This document shows, piece by piece, positions 33,690 through 43,408 of a stretch of 64,000 bases of DNA (its first letter is position 1; every line of letters starts with the position of its first letter). The translations under genes were made by a program, and so were the position numbers. Below the pieces are notes generated by a model. The model was not told where the DNA came from and did no database searches. It was given only the letters and a program-made list of their open reading frames with translations. The stretch is from Roseinatronobacter thiooxidans. Lineage in GTDB: Bacteria > Pseudomonadota > Alphaproteobacteria > Rhodobacterales > Rhodobacteraceae. The stretch is from NCBI RefSeq assembly GCF_001870675.1, contig NZ_MEHT01000015.1, forward strand, positions 56,878 to 120,877, written 5' to 3'.

Positions 33690-35087
33690 TCAAACCTCGC
33701 AGGGAAGCCAGATGCGAAACTCTGTTCCTTCGGCATCTGAGCGGATCAACTCCAGCACGCCACCATGCCCGCGCACCAGTTCTGCTGCAATCGCCAGCCC
33801 CAGCCCGACACCGCCTTTGCGCGCGCCGCCCTGAAACGCCTCGAACAGGTGCTCGCGTGCCTTGGGTGGCAGGCCCGGCCCCGAATCGCCCACCCGGATT
33901 GCAACGCCGGGCTTTCCGTCCTGTTGCGCGCGCTTTGCCAGTATCTCGATCACGCCGGGTTGTTTGGTGGCCTCAAGGGCCTGACGCGCATTGCGCACCA
34001 GATTGCTCAGAACGCGAAACAACTGCTCGCCATCGGCATGGACATGCAGATCGGCAGGCAGATCGGTCAGGAATGTGATCTCGGCACTGTCGGCAACGGC
34101 CAGTTTCTCGTTCTCCACAACATCTTCAACCAATGCCCCGAGGGGCAGTCGTGCAAGTTTTGGCGGCGCCTCTTCTGCTTTGCCAAAGGCCAGCGTGGAT
34201 TCGCACAGGTTGATCGCCCGCGACAACGAGCCGACAAGCTTGGGCGCGGCACGCTGGACGCTGGGGTCTTTGCTCAACTCCATCCGGTCGGCCAGCATGG
34301 ATGCGGTTGTCAGCATATTGCGCAGGTCATGGCTGATCCGCGCGACCGACCCGCCCAGTTGCACAAGCCGGTTTTTCTGCCGCAACAGCCCTGTCAGGTC
34401 GGTCTGCATCTGGTTCAGCGCCTCTTCCGCCTCGCGGATCTCGCGGATGGTGGATCGGGGCACGATAATGCGGTTGGCATCTTGCGGTGCCTCTGCATAA
34501 GCCGACATAGACCGGATCACCCGCCGCATCGGTGCCACGACAAAAGCCTGAATGGAAAGATACAGCAACAGCGCCGTGATCCCTGAAATCAGCAAGGTAA
34601 GCAGCAAGATACGCTTGCCATATTCCCACAATCCGGCTTGCAGATTTTCCGTATCCAGCGTGATTTCAATCAGCAAACCGGCCTGTCGCACAGGATCGCC
34701 GATAACCCGAATGATCCGCCCCTCGTTGCGGCGCATCTCGTCCAGCGCATCGCGCATCAGCGCAAAGGCATTGGCACCGCGCAGGTCATATGTCGCATCG
34801 ATCTGCCCCGGTATAGGCGAGGATAAGATAAGTTCGCGCACAGCATCGCGGCGCAGCACCACGTTATAGACGCCCGCATTCTCCAGCAACTCGCCCGCCA
34901 ACTCCCCTGCGATGGACCCGTCAGAGGCAAGAAGCGCAAGCGACGCGATTTGCGCACGCTCCAGCCGTGCCAGAAGGTACTCTTCACGATAGCGTGACAC
35001 CGAGGGGACAAAAATCAACACTTCGGCCAGCATCACGAAGATGACGACAAGCCAAAGAAATCGCGCTGACAAACTATTCGAGATCAT
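33690..35087 (-). CDS. Sensor histidine kinase, orphan
   Basis: The protein is 465 aa from the ATG at 35087. The frame extends upstream into the preceding gene, but that part lacks similarity. Two membrane helices (about residues 8-28 and 155-180) enclose a ~125-residue periplasmic domain. A HAMP-like linker follows, then the phosphoacceptor site RISHDLRNMLTTASMLADRM and an ATPase domain with NLVRNARQAL, GDSGPGLP and GGVGLGLAIA. No response regulator is encoded nearby, so its partner must lie elsewhere. It follows the flavoprotein gene by 22 bases and is probably in the same transcript. Confidence 0.88.
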   Translation of the reverse strand: MISNSLSARFLWLVVIFVMLAEVLIFVPSVSRYREEYLLARLERAQIASLALLASDGSIAGELAGELLENAGVYNVVLRRDAVRELILSSPIPGQIDATYDLRGANAFALMRDALDEMRRNEGRIIRVIGDPVRQAGLLIEITLDTENLQAGLWEYGKRILLLTLLISGITALLLYLSIQAFVVAPMRRVIRSMSAYAEAPQDANRIIVPRSTIREIREAEEALNQMQTDLTGLLRQKNRLVQLGGSVARISHDLRNMLTTASMLADRMELSKDPSVQRAAPKLVGSLSRAINLCESTLAFGKAEEAPPKLARLPLGALVEDVVENEKLAVADSAEITFLTDLPADLHVHADGEQLFRVLSNLVRNARQALEATKQPGVIEILAKRAQQDGKPGVAIRVGDSGPGLPPKAREHLFEAFQGGARKGGVGLGLAIAAELVRGHGGVLELIRSDAEGTEFRIWLPCEV

Positions 35088-35109
35088 ACCCTTACCTAGC
35101 GCATGCTGG

Positions 35110-36504
35110 TCAGGGCAACCACCTCTGAACCATCCCGACAAAGCGCTTCACGTTTATGCTATCAAAGAGTTTGGGTGAAAAATAGGCCCCTGCTGCGCGT
35201 TTGCCGATTTCCGCCAAAGTTGGGTAAGGCAAGACTGTGCCCGCAATGGCGCCAAGCTTGAGGCTGTTGGCCATGGCCAGCGCATAGGGGGCGATCACCT
35301 CGCCCGCCTGCGCGCCAACAATCGTGACGCCCACAGGCCGCCCACGAACCGCCATCAGCTTGATGAACCCTGTGGTCTGCCCCTCGGCCTGCGCGCGGTC
35401 GATCTGGTCATAGCCCACTTTATGCACGCTGAGTGCGCCGCCATAGCGCTTGCGCGCATCCGCTTCACTCAGGCCGATATGGGCCAGTTCGGGGTCGGTA
35501 AAGGTGACATGGGGAATATGGTCATGTCGCGCTTTCGCAGGCAAACCCAATACCACAGAACGGATAACCACGCCCGCGTGATAGCCCGCCAGATGGGTGA
35601 ATTGACCCTGCCCTGCCACATCGCCAATCGCATGGACGCGCCTGTTGGTGCTGCGCAACCTTGCATCGACGGTAATGCCTGCACGGGTGTGGCGAATGCC
35701 TGCCTTGTCCAGATCCAGCTTTTCGACATTGGGCGCACGCCCGACAGCCACCAGCAGATGCGTTCCCACAAAGATCGTGCCGCCCTTGACCTGCACTTCA
35801 ATCGCGCCTGCGCGGCCAGAGACCTGTTCAACCTGCGCCTGCTCGACAATCTCGATCCCCTCGCTGCGCAAATGCTCCAGCACCACAGCGGCCGCCTCTG
35901 GGTCATCGCGGCCAAGGGCTGCGGCCCCTTCAATCACCGTGACCCGCGCGCCAAGGCGCTTATGCGCTTGCGCCATTTCCAGCCCGATGGGACCAGCGCC
36001 AATGACCAGCAGATGGCCGGGGCAATCTGCCTGCGTGAACAGGGTTTCATTGGTCATATAGGGGACATCCTCCAACCCCTTGATCGGGGGGATAAAGGCA
36101 CGCGACCCGGTCGCCACCACAAAGCGCCGCGCAGAGATTGTCACATCCCCCACAGTCACAGTGTCGGGGCCAGTGAAACGGGCAAACCCCTGTATGACCT
36201 GCACGCCAAGCCCCTCAAAGCGTTCAACCGAATCATGCGGCTCGATCGTGGCGATGGTGGATTTTACATGCGCCATTGCGGCGCGGAAATCTTCCGCGCG
36301 CGGTGTGTCGCCGCGCGCCTTGACCGCCTTGGCCTGCGACAACAACGCCTTGGACGGGACGCAGCCGTAATTCAGGCAATCCCCCCCCATTTTGTGCCCT
36401 TCAATCAGCACGACACGCGCGCCCATCTGCACCGCCCCCGCCGCAACCGACAACCCGCCAGAGCCGCCGCCGATAACACAAATATCCGTCTTGATCCGGC
36501 TCAT
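35110..36504 (-). CDS. FAD-dependent disulfide oxidoreductase (mercuric reductase/Lpd-like)
   Basis: The product is 464 aa. The FAD-binding motif is ICVIGGGSGGLSVAAGA, the redox-active disulfide is GGDCLNYGCVPSKALL, the NAD-binding motif is LLVIGAGPIGLEMAQAH, and the second FAD motif is VHAIGDVAG. The C-terminus reads LPYPTLAEIGKRAAGAYF. The His-x-x-x-x-Glu dyad of true lipoamide dehydrogenases (HAHPT..E) has Tyr-Pro in place of the His region, so it is probably not the Lpd of a 2-oxoacid dehydrogenase complex. The gene overlaps the TVP38-like gene by ATGA, a pairing seen in several bacteria. The substrate is unknown. Confidence 0.88.
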   Translation of the reverse strand: MSRIKTDICVIGGGSGGLSVAAGAVQMGARVVLIEGHKMGGDCLNYGCVPSKALLSQAKAVKARGDTPRAEDFRAAMAHVKSTIATIEPHDSVERFEGLGVQVIQGFARFTGPDTVTVGDVTISARRFVVATGSRAFIPPIKGLEDVPYMTNETLFTQADCPGHLLVIGAGPIGLEMAQAHKRLGARVTVIEGAAALGRDDPEAAAVVLEHLRSEGIEIVEQAQVEQVSGRAGAIEVQVKGGTIFVGTHLLVAVGRAPNVEKLDLDKAGIRHTRAGITVDARLRSTNRRVHAIGDVAGQGQFTHLAGYHAGVVIRSVVLGLPAKARHDHIPHVTFTDPELAHIGLSEADARKRYGGALSVHKVGYDQIDRAQAEGQTTGFIKLMAVRGRPVGVTIVGAQAGEVIAPYALAMANSLKLGAIAGTVLPYPTLAEIGKRAAGAYFSPKLFDSINVKRFVGMVQRWLP

Positions 36505-37232
36505 ACGTCACGCTCCTTGCCACGTAGGGATTTCAGGATTGTGGGCAGCAACGACAAAGCCGCCAGCCCCAGCAGCGGCCCCAGAATATGCGGCTCGAAG
36601 ATAATGCCCAGATCGGGCGTTTCATCGCGGGCAAACACATCGCCCAGTCCAGCGCCAACCCAAGTATAGATAATGCCACCCGGCATGATGCCCAGAAAAG
36701 TTGTGGCCGCAAAAACCGAAATGCGCACCCCAATCAAGGCAGGAATCACATTCATCACGAAAAACGGCAGCACCGGCATCAGCCGCAGCGAGAACAGCAC
36801 CGGAAATTCATTTGCGCGAATCGCCTGCGTCATCCGCTTTACACGCCCGTCGCTGGCATCGATCTTGGCGGCCATCGACCGGCCAAACCCCGCGCGCACC
36901 GCAAGAAAGATCAGCACCGCGCCGATTGTCGCGGCAATAATGTTGAACGCAGCCCCCGGAAATACGCCGAACAGGAACCCCCCTGTCAGCGTGGCCGCTG
37001 TTGCACCGGGCAGCGAAAAGCTGACAATGGCGATATAGGCCAGCACAAAAGCCGCCGCTGTCAGCAGATAATTGCTGTCCCGAAAGGCGATCAGCGCGGC
37101 ACGGTTGTCGCGCAATGCGTCAAAGGACAGATATTCGCGCAACACCACAGCGCCAAGGATGGCGACAAGCAGGATAATGATAATTGGCAGGCGCTGGCGC
37201 CATTGCGCGATTGGAAGCTGGGGCTGGGTCAC
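36501..37232 (-). CDS. TVP38/TMEM64 (DedA-like) family membrane protein
   Basis: The protein is 243 aa from a GTG at 37232 with AAAGGA upstream. A longer in-frame start at 37286 is possible. It has about six hydrophobic segments and the family signature SFSLPGATAATLTGGFLFG near residue 85, then FPVLFSLRLMPVLPFFVMN and IPALIGVRISVFAATTFLG. Relatives are VTT-domain lipid scramblases or flippases. The overlap with the disulfide oxidoreductase gene suggests a functional pair, possibly in membrane redox or metal handling (inference). Confidence 0.85.
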   Translation of the reverse strand: MTQPQLPIAQWRQRLPIIIILLVAILGAVVLREYLSFDALRDNRAALIAFRDSNYLLTAAAFVLAYIAIVSFSLPGATAATLTGGFLFGVFPGAAFNIIAATIGAVLIFLAVRAGFGRSMAAKIDASDGRVKRMTQAIRANEFPVLFSLRLMPVLPFFVMNVIPALIGVRISVFAATTFLGIMPGGIIYTWVGAGLGDVFARDETPDLGIIFEPHILGPLLGLAALSLLPTILKSLRGKERDV

Positions 37233-37406
37233 GCGATACTGTCCTTTTTTGGCTGTCACATGCCGGATTACGTCAGCACGCCCCAAGTGTTACGCATTTT
37301 CTTGCATTATCACGCGGCCTTGATGACATGCGAGGGTATCTGCGGGAATTGTTACAGTTTTCTGCATGATCCAGCACAAGACCCGCCCTTTTCGCAGATT
37401 AGAGAA

Positions 37407-37435
37407 TTGACTTACGCCCCTGTGCCGCGTATTCG
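37407..37435 (+). promoter_or_regulatory. Putative rpmH promoter
   Basis: TTGACT (37407-37412) and TATTCG (37430-37435) are spaced by 17 bases, about 70 bases before the rpmH start. The divergent gap from 37233 to 37506 otherwise contains no gene that I can support. Confidence 0.5.
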
Positions 37436-37506
37436 GCGAGCCTGAATTAGGACTGGGGGCCGAATCCGGCAGGATCTGCGGTTGCCCGAATGTAAGGAAC
37501 GGAGCG

Positions 37507-37641
37507 ATGAAACGCACCTATCAGCCCAGCAATCTGGTACGCAAGCGCCGCCACGGCTTTCGCGCACGCATGGCAACCAAAGCCGGTCAGAAAATTCTGA
37601 ACGCACGCCGCCGCATTGGCCGCAAGAAGCTGTCAGCATAA
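37507..37641 (+). CDS. rpmH: 50S ribosomal protein L34
   Basis: This 44-aa protein begins [20 protein letters not shown] and ends [11 protein letters not shown], the full consensus of L34. A ribosome site (AAGGAACGGAG) lies upstream. It is the first gene of the conserved rpmH-rnpA-yidD-yidC group. L34 is a late-assembling large-subunit protein. Confidence 0.97.
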   Translation: MKRTYQPSNLVRKRRHGFRARMATKAGQKILNARRRIGRKKLSA

Positions 37642-37678
37642 GCATATGGCCTGCGATAGCGGGCCAATGGTGAGCAAG

Positions 37679-38098
37679 ATGAAACCGCCGGTTGCAGATG
37701 TGGTAAGGCCAAATGCCGAACCCGCAGATGTGTCGGCGGATTTGTCATGTCTGACGCCCGAAACGCTGAAGAAACGTGCGGATTTCCTGCGCGCGGCCAA
37801 GGCAAGGCGCCTGCCCTGCCCGGCCTTCCTGCTACAGGCCCGCCAGCGCGACACGGACGCGCGCGAAGGTTTGCGCGTGGGCTTCACCTGTTCAAAGAAA
37901 CTTGGGAATGCTGTTGCACGCAACCGCGCCAAACGGCGCTTGCGCGAAGTCGCGCGCCATGTCCTGCCGCGTCACGGGCGCGCGGGGTGGGATTATGTGC
38001 TTGTGGGCCGCCCTGACGCGACCGCGCATCACAATTTCGCCGATATGTGCGCAGACCTTGAACGCGCGCTGACCAAGCTGCATGGGGGCGCGACATGA
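37679..38098 (+). CDS. rnpA: Ribonuclease P protein component
   Basis: The product is 139 aa from the ATG at 37679, which has GGTGA upstream. ATGs at 37646 and 37667 are also in frame and the true start is uncertain. The core [15 protein letters not shown], then [20 protein letters not shown] and [14 protein letters not shown], is the RnpA RNA-binding signature. The protein partners with the RnpB RNA to mature tRNA 5' ends. It overlaps the next gene by ATGA. Confidence 0.93.
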   Translation: MKPPVADVVRPNAEPADVSADLSCLTPETLKKRADFLRAAKARRLPCPAFLLQARQRDTDAREGLRVGFTCSKKLGNAVARNRAKRRLREVARHVLPRHGRAGWDYVLVGRPDATAHHNFADMCADLERALTKLHGGAT

Positions 38099-38358
38099 CC
38101 CCTTTTGCATGGGTTGTCTCTTTGCCGGTGCGGTTTTACCGGATCGTGTTCAGCCCATGGGTGGGGCATGCATGCCGGTTTCAGCCCACCTGTTCGGCCT
38201 ATGCGATGGACGCGTTGGAACGGCACGGCGCGCTGAAAGGCAGCTGGCTTGCCGCCCGCCGGATCGGACGGTGCCATCCTTGGGGCAGTTCCGGTTACGA
38301 TCCGGTTCCGGCACCACAGGCGGACCAGAAAACACGCCCCGATTGCGACGAAAGGTGA
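38095..38358 (+). CDS. yidD: Membrane protein insertion efficiency factor YidD
   Basis: The protein is 87 aa with the YidD signature [33 protein letters not shown] and [18 protein letters not shown]. Its three conserved cysteines are present. It assists YidC-dependent insertion of inner-membrane proteins. It overlaps rnpA by ATGA, and yidC follows one gene later, which is the expected association. Confidence 0.95.
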   Translation: MTPFAWVVSLPVRFYRIVFSPWVGHACRFQPTCSAYAMDALERHGALKGSWLAARRIGRCHPWGSSGYDPVPAPQADQKTRPDCDER

Positions 38359-38364
38359 TGCTGC

Positions 38365-39237
38365 ATGCTTGATGAGACATCAGATATCCCGCCGATCCTG
38401 CAAGCTGCCCCCGACAGCACCGAATTTCGTAAGCTGCGCAAGCGCATCATCCGCGAAACCCGCGCGGCGATTGACCAATATGGCATGATCCAGCCCGGCG
38501 CACGCTGGCTGGTCTGCCTGTCTGGTGGCAAGGACAGCTACACCCTGCTGGCCGCGCTGATCGAACTGAAATGGCGTGGCCTTTTGCCGGTGGAATTGCT
38601 GGCCTGCAATCTGGATCAGGGCCAGCCCGGCTTTCCGGCAACGGTGCTGCCAGAGTTTCTGACCCGCATGCAGGTGCCGCACCGGATCGAGTATCGGGAC
38701 ACCTATTCCATTGTCATGGACAAGGTGCCGCAAGGGCGCACCTATTGCGCGCTGTGTTCACGGCTGCGACGCGGAAACCTGTACCGAATCGCCCGCGAAG
38801 AAGGGTGTTCGGCTGTGGTGCTGGGCCATCATCGGGATGATCTGCTGGAAACTTTCTTCATGAATTTGTTTCACGGCGGGCGATTGGCCACGATGCCGCC
38901 CAAACTGGTAAATGAAGATGGCGATCTGTTTGTCTATCGCCCCCTCGCCTTTGTGCCCGAGGAAGATTGCGACCGTTTTGCCCGCGCCATGAACTACCCC
39001 ATCATCCCCTGCGATCTGTGCGGCAGTCAGGACGGATTGCAGCGTATGCAGGTCAAGGCGCTGCTGAACGAGTGGGAAAAACGCATGCCGGGCCGGCGCA
39101 ACATCATGTTTCGTGCCCTGATGAATATTCGCCCCTCGCATATGCCAGATCCGCAGCTTTTTGATTTTCTTTCCCTTGCAACTGCGCTGCGGACTGATAC
39201 GGACCTTCAAACGCCACCGGTTTTAGACGCGATGTGA
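38365..39237 (+). CDS. ttcA: tRNA 2-thiocytidine(32) synthetase TtcA
   Basis: The product is 290 aa. The PP-loop motif [15 protein letters not shown] lies near residue 50. Two CxxC motifs ([12 protein letters not shown] and [14 protein letters not shown]) hold the iron-sulfur cluster. [20 protein letters not shown] is the family signature. It thiolates cytidine 32 of some tRNAs. It sits six bases after yidD and before yidC. Confidence 0.95.
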   Translation: MLDETSDIPPILQAAPDSTEFRKLRKRIIRETRAAIDQYGMIQPGARWLVCLSGGKDSYTLLAALIELKWRGLLPVELLACNLDQGQPGFPATVLPEFLTRMQVPHRIEYRDTYSIVMDKVPQGRTYCALCSRLRRGNLYRIAREEGCSAVVLGHHRDDLLETFFMNLFHGGRLATMPPKLVNEDGDLFVYRPLAFVPEEDCDRFARAMNYPIIPCDLCGSQDGLQRMQVKALLNEWEKRMPGRRNIMFRALMNIRPSHMPDPQLFDFLSLATALRTDTDLQTPPVLDAM

Positions 39238-39336
39238 TGACGCGCCGTCCGAATTCAGGGGAAAATCGCTTGACCTTTGGGCGGGGCTTCTGTTGAACCG
39301 GGCGCGACCCCAGATGTGACAGGATACGGCCTTCTC

Positions 39337-41109
39337 ATGGATGAACAGAACCGCAATCTGCTTATGGCTTTCGCCCTAAGCCTCATGGTGCTCGTGGTCT
39401 GGATGTGGATGTTCCCACCCCCCGAACCCGCACCGCGCGACACAGCCGATGTGACCGAACTGCCCATCGCGGCAGGCGGAGAGGCGCAATCCATGGCCGA
39501 GGCCGAGCAGGTCGAACTCGATGAGGAACTGCCCCGCATCGAAATCGATACGCCCCGCCTGACAGGCTCCATCAACCTGCGTGGTGGCCGGATTGATGAT
39601 CTGTCGCTGAAGGATTACCGCGAAACAGTCGATCCCGGCGCAAGCATCGTTCAGCTTCTTATGCCAGAGGACCAGAACGAAGCGTTTTATGCGCTATATG
39701 GCTGGCGCCCCGGCCGCGACATGGGCTGGGATGACGTGCCCGGTGCCAATACCCCTTGGGAATTGGTCGAAGGCACCAACCTTTCGCCGGGCCTGCCTGT
39801 CACACTGGCATGGACAAATGACACCGGCCTGCGCTTTACCCAGCGCTTCGAGATTGACGAGAACTATATGTTCACCGTCACCCAAGGGGTCGAGAATACC
39901 AGCGACACAACCGCGCGCATGGCCCCTTATGGCCTGCTCTCGCGGCATGGCGAACCAAGCGACCTTGAAAATTTCTTCATCAGTCATGAAGGGTTTATCG
40001 AGGTTGCAGATGGCCGCCTGAATGAAGACAAATACAAGGCCGTGCGCGATTTCCGTGTCAGCGAGCGTGAAAACACCAACGCCCGCGTCACAGAAGTGGC
40101 TGAAAACGGCTGGCTTGGCATTTCCGACAAATACTGGATGGCCATGCTGATCCCGCAGCCCGGACAGCCCTTTTCGGCTGTTTCGCGCTATATTCCTGCG
40201 CGCGATGTGTACCAGACCCGCGCAGACCTGCCCACACTGACAGTCGGGCCGGGCGAAAGCGATCAAGTCCAGACCATGCTGTTTGCGGGTGCCAAGGAAT
40301 GGACCGTCATCCGCAATTACGAGCGTGACCTGGGCATCGAGCGCTTTATCGACGCCATCGACTGGGGCTGGTTCTTCTTCCTGACCAAGCCGATTTTCGC
40401 CACGCTGTATTTCATCAATGGCATTATCGGCAATATGGGCTGGTCGATCGTCACTCTGACACTGCTGATCAAGGCCATCTTGCTGCCGCTGGCGTGGAAA
40501 TCCTATGTCAGCATGGCCAAGATGAAAGAACTGCAACCCGACATGCTGGCCATCAAGGACCGTGCGGGCGACGACAAGCAGAAAATGCAGCAGGAAATGA
40601 TGAAGCTGTATAAGGAGAAGAAGGTCAACCCCGCTGCGGGCTGCCTGCCGATCCTGTTGCAGATTCCGATTTTCTTCTCGCTGTATAAGGTGATCTTCGT
40701 CACGCTGGAATTGCGGCACGCGCCATGGTTCGGCGTGTTCAACGACCTCTCGGCGCCTGACCCCACCTCGATCATGAACCTGTTCGGGTTGCTGCCATGG
40801 GCTGCACCCCACCCCGACAGCATTCTTGCGATGATCTTTATCGGTATTCTGCCGATCATGCTGGGTGTGTCGATGTGGTTGCAGATGAAGCTGAACCCAA
40901 CGCCCACCGAACCGATCCAGCAGGCCGTCATGACATGGATGCCTTGGATCTTCATGTTCATGCTGGGTTGGTTTGCCTCGGGTCTGGTGCTGTACTGGAT
41001 TGCGAACAACGTCATCACCTTTACACAGCAATATTCGATCATGGCGATGAATGGCAGCCGGCCAGACCTGCTTGGCAATATCGGCGTCAAGAAGAAGAAA
41101 AAGGGCTAG
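39337..41109 (+). CDS. yidC: Membrane protein insertase YidC
   Basis: The protein is 590 aa from the ATG at 39337, where the first membrane helix (NLLMAFALSLMVLVVWMWMF) follows directly. The upstream extension of the frame is discarded. A large periplasmic beta domain is followed by the conserved core GWGWFFFLTKPIF-type segment (DWGWFFFLTKPIFATLYF). Further core segments are NPAAGCLPILLQIPIFFSLY, with the hydrophilic groove region, and a basic C-terminus KKKKKG. It inserts and folds inner-membrane proteins, alone or with SecYEG. Confidence 0.96.
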   Translation: MDEQNRNLLMAFALSLMVLVVWMWMFPPPEPAPRDTADVTELPIAAGGEAQSMAEAEQVELDEELPRIEIDTPRLTGSINLRGGRIDDLSLKDYRETVDPGASIVQLLMPEDQNEAFYALYGWRPGRDMGWDDVPGANTPWELVEGTNLSPGLPVTLAWTNDTGLRFTQRFEIDENYMFTVTQGVENTSDTTARMAPYGLLSRHGEPSDLENFFISHEGFIEVADGRLNEDKYKAVRDFRVSERENTNARVTEVAENGWLGISDKYWMAMLIPQPGQPFSAVSRYIPARDVYQTRADLPTLTVGPGESDQVQTMLFAGAKEWTVIRNYERDLGIERFIDAIDWGWFFFLTKPIFATLYFINGIIGNMGWSIVTLTLLIKAILLPLAWKSYVSMAKMKELQPDMLAIKDRAGDDKQKMQQEMMKLYKEKKVNPAAGCLPILLQIPIFFSLYKVIFVTLELRHAPWFGVFNDLSAPDPTSIMNLFGLLPWAAPHPDSILAMIFIGILPIMLGVSMWLQMKLNPTPTEPIQQAVMTWMPWIFMFMLGWFASGLVLYWIANNVITFTQQYSIMAMNGSRPDLLGNIGVKKKKKG

Positions 41110-41113
41110 GCCC

Positions 41114-41863
41114 GTGGGGTGGCGGCTTGCGCATATCTTCCGCCATCCCATCAAGGCGCATGGGCGCGAAGAGTTGCCTGTGGTCCCCCTGACCGAAGGG
41201 CGCTGCCTGCCCTATGACCGGCATTGGGCCGTCGCACACGAAGCGGCGGCCCTGTTGCCCGGCTGGAACGCCTGCATGAACTTCACCCGCGGGGCCAAAA
41301 CCCCCACCTTGCAGGCGATCCAGTGCCAGTTTGACGAAATGACCGGCCAGATCACCCTGACCCACCCCGACCGGCCCGCGATACAATTTGCCCCCGATGA
41401 CAGCGCAGGGCAGCATGCCTTTCTTGACTGGCTGCGCCCGCTGATGGTGGGGGGGCGCGCCCAGCCTGAGCGCCTTGTCAGTGCCGGCCGTGGCATGACC
41501 GATTCAGATTTCGAGTCGGTGTCGATCCTGAACATGGCCTCGAACCGCGTGCTGGGCGCGCGGCTTGGGCGCGATCTGGGGTTGGACCGCTGGCGCGGCA
41601 ATCTGTGGCTGGACGGGCTGGTTCCTTGGGAAGAATTCGATCTGCTTGGCCGAAACTTGCAAATCGGCGCGGCAAAACTGAAAATAGTAGAACGCATCAC
41701 ACGGTGCCGCGCGACGATGGTGGATTGCGCAACCGGCAAGATTGACGTCAATACGCTTGACGCCCTCGAACAGGCCTATGACCACACCGATTTCGGTGTA
41801 TATGCCGTTGTCACCCAATCCGGCGCAATCCGCGCAGGCGACCCGGTGGAGATTTTACCATGA
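41114..41863 (+). CDS. MOSC-domain protein
   Basis: The product is 249 aa from a GTG at 41114, four bases after the yidC stop. I chose it because the N-terminal MOSC beta-barrel motif begins right there (RLAHIFRHPIKAHGREEL). The MOSC core follows with NLWLDGLVPWEEFDLLGR and VERITRCRATMVDCATG, including the conserved cysteine expected to bind molybdenum cofactor or sulfur. Relatives serve in molybdenum-dependent N-hydroxyl reduction or sulfur carriage. Its substrate is not apparent. It overlaps the next gene by ATGA. Confidence 0.85.
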   Translation: MGWRLAHIFRHPIKAHGREELPVVPLTEGRCLPYDRHWAVAHEAAALLPGWNACMNFTRGAKTPTLQAIQCQFDEMTGQITLTHPDRPAIQFAPDDSAGQHAFLDWLRPLMVGGRAQPERLVSAGRGMTDSDFESVSILNMASNRVLGARLGRDLGLDRWRGNLWLDGLVPWEEFDLLGRNLQIGAAKLKIVERITRCRATMVDCATGKIDVNTLDALEQAYDHTDFGVYAVVTQSGAIRAGDPVEILP

Positions 41864-42513
41864 CCACGCTGCCGTTTCCCATTGTCGAAGACCCCGACGC
41901 CCTTGCACTGGAGGCAGGGCGCAAGCTGCTGACCAGCGAGGTGGAGTTCCTCAAGGGTGTGGTGGCCATGGATGGCCTGCCCCCTGCCGACCGGCTGGAA
42001 GTCTGTTTTGCGGGCCGCTCGAACGTGGGCAAATCCAGCCTGATAAATGCGCTGACAGGCCGCCGCGCGATTGCGCGCACCTCGAACACACCGGGGCGCA
42101 CTCAGGAAATCAACTATTTCACCGCAGGCGACAGCCACTATCTGGTGGACCTTCCGGGCTATGGCTTTGCCAAAGCCCCCCTGCCCGTGGTCGAGAAGTG
42201 GCAACGCCTGCTGAAAGCCTATCTGTCAGGCCGCGCCAACCTGCGCCGCGCCTTTCTGCTGGTCGATATGCGCCACGGCGTGAAGGACGTGGACGCCGAA
42301 ATCATGAAGCTGCTGAACCAATCGGCGGTCACCTTTCAGGTGGTGCTGACCAAGGCCGACAAACTCAGCACCGCCGAGCAGGACAAAACCCTTGCCCAAG
42401 TGCGCGCCGCCCTTGCCAAGCATCCGGCCGCATATCCCGAACTTGTCGTGACCTCGTCCGAAAAGGGCGCGGGCATTCCCACCTTGCGCGCGATCATCGC
42501 TGGACTGACCTAA
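41860..42513 (+). CDS. engB: Ribosome biogenesis GTPase YihA/YsxC (EngB)
   Basis: The protein is 217 aa with all G motifs of EngB. G1 is CFAGRSNVGKSSLINAL, G2 is NTPGRTQEINYF, G3 is LVDLPGYGFAKAP, G4 is VLTKADKL, and G5 is in VTSSEKGAG. It binds GTP and helps late assembly of the 50S subunit. It is coupled to the MOSC gene by overlap, and argB begins immediately after its stop. Confidence 0.95.
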   Translation: MTTLPFPIVEDPDALALEAGRKLLTSEVEFLKGVVAMDGLPPADRLEVCFAGRSNVGKSSLINALTGRRAIARTSNTPGRTQEINYFTAGDSHYLVDLPGYGFAKAPLPVVEKWQRLLKAYLSGRANLRRAFLLVDMRHGVKDVDAEIMKLLNQSAVTFQVVLTKADKLSTAEQDKTLAQVRAALAKHPAAYPELVVTSSEKGAGIPTLRAIIAGLT

Positions 42514-43404
42514 ATGAAGAAGCAACGCCCCATGACTCAGGACTGGTTTGCCACCGCCCGGACATTGTCCGAGGCGCTTCCTTATCTGCAACGCTACGCT
42601 GGCGCGATTGTCGTCATCAAATTCGGCGGTCATGCTATGGGTGACGCCGAAGAAATGGCCAGTTTCGCGCGCGATGTGGTGCTGATGCGTCAGGTTGGCG
42701 TAAACCCCGTCATCGTGCATGGCGGCGGGCCGATGATTAACGAAATGCTGGGCAAACTGAACATCCAGTCCGATTTCGTGCGCGGCAAGCGCGTGACCGA
42801 CGCGGCCACCATGGAAGTGGTCGAGATGGTCTTGTCCGGTGCCGTGAACAAACGCATTGTGCAGGCCATACAGGATGAAGGCGGGCGCGCGGTGGGCCTG
42901 TCGGGCAAAGATGGCGGCATGGTCACCTGCGAAGCGGACGACCCCGAACTGGGCCTTGTTGGCCGCCCCGTCGCGGTGAATACCGATCTGCTGCACCATC
43001 TGTTCACGGGCGGCTTTATTCCCGTGATTGCACCCTTGGGCATGGGCCGTCAGGGCGAGACATATAATATTAACGGCGACACCGCCGCAGGTGCCATCGC
43101 TGGCGCGCTGAAAGCAGACCGCCTGTTGCTGCTGACGGATGTCTCCGGCGTCAAGAATGCCAGCGGCGAAGTCGTCACCCAACTCTCTCCCGCCCATGTG
43201 CGCGAGTTGACAGAGGCAGGTGTGATCGCAGGCGGCATGATCCCGAAAACCGAAACCGCGCTTGCGGCCATTGAAGGGGGTGTGCGCGCTGTGGTCATCC
43301 TGGATGGCCGCGCGCCCAATGCCTGCCTGCTGGAACTGTTCACGGACCATGGTGCTGGCAGCATCATCCGCAACAGCGCGCCGCAAATCACACCAAAAGG
43401 CTAG
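42514..43404 (+). CDS. argB: Acetylglutamate kinase
   Basis: The product is 296 aa. The N-terminal glycine-rich region [13 protein letters not shown] is followed by VHGGGPMI and the substrate-binding [20 protein letters not shown], then [15 protein letters not shown] and [11 protein letters not shown] near the C-terminus. It phosphorylates N-acetylglutamate, the second step of arginine synthesis. The ATG at 42514 abuts the engB stop. A second ATG at 42532 is also possible. Confidence 0.95.
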   Translation: MKKQRPMTQDWFATARTLSEALPYLQRYAGAIVVIKFGGHAMGDAEEMASFARDVVLMRQVGVNPVIVHGGGPMINEMLGKLNIQSDFVRGKRVTDAATMEVVEMVLSGAVNKRIVQAIQDEGGRAVGLSGKDGGMVTCEADDPELGLVGRPVAVNTDLLHHLFTGGFIPVIAPLGMGRQGETYNINGDTAAGAIAGALKADRLLLLTDVSGVKNASGEVVTQLSPAHVRELTEAGVIAGGMIPKTETALAAIEGGVRAVVILDGRAPNACLLELFTDHGAGSIIRNSAPQITPKG

Positions 43405-43408
43405 GCGC

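Noticed and set aside
35110..36504. Lipoamide dehydrogenase of a 2-oxoacid dehydrogenase complex
   Set aside because: The FAD and disulfide motifs fit, but the C-terminal HAHPT-type dyad is replaced by LPYPT, no E1 or E2 genes are nearby, and a TVP38 gene is coupled to it.
39694..41154. A 486-codon open frame on the minus strand inside yidC
   Set aside because: Composition (rich in His, Gln, Arg) is typical of antisense frames in G+C-rich DNA, and yidC on the other strand is unmistakable.
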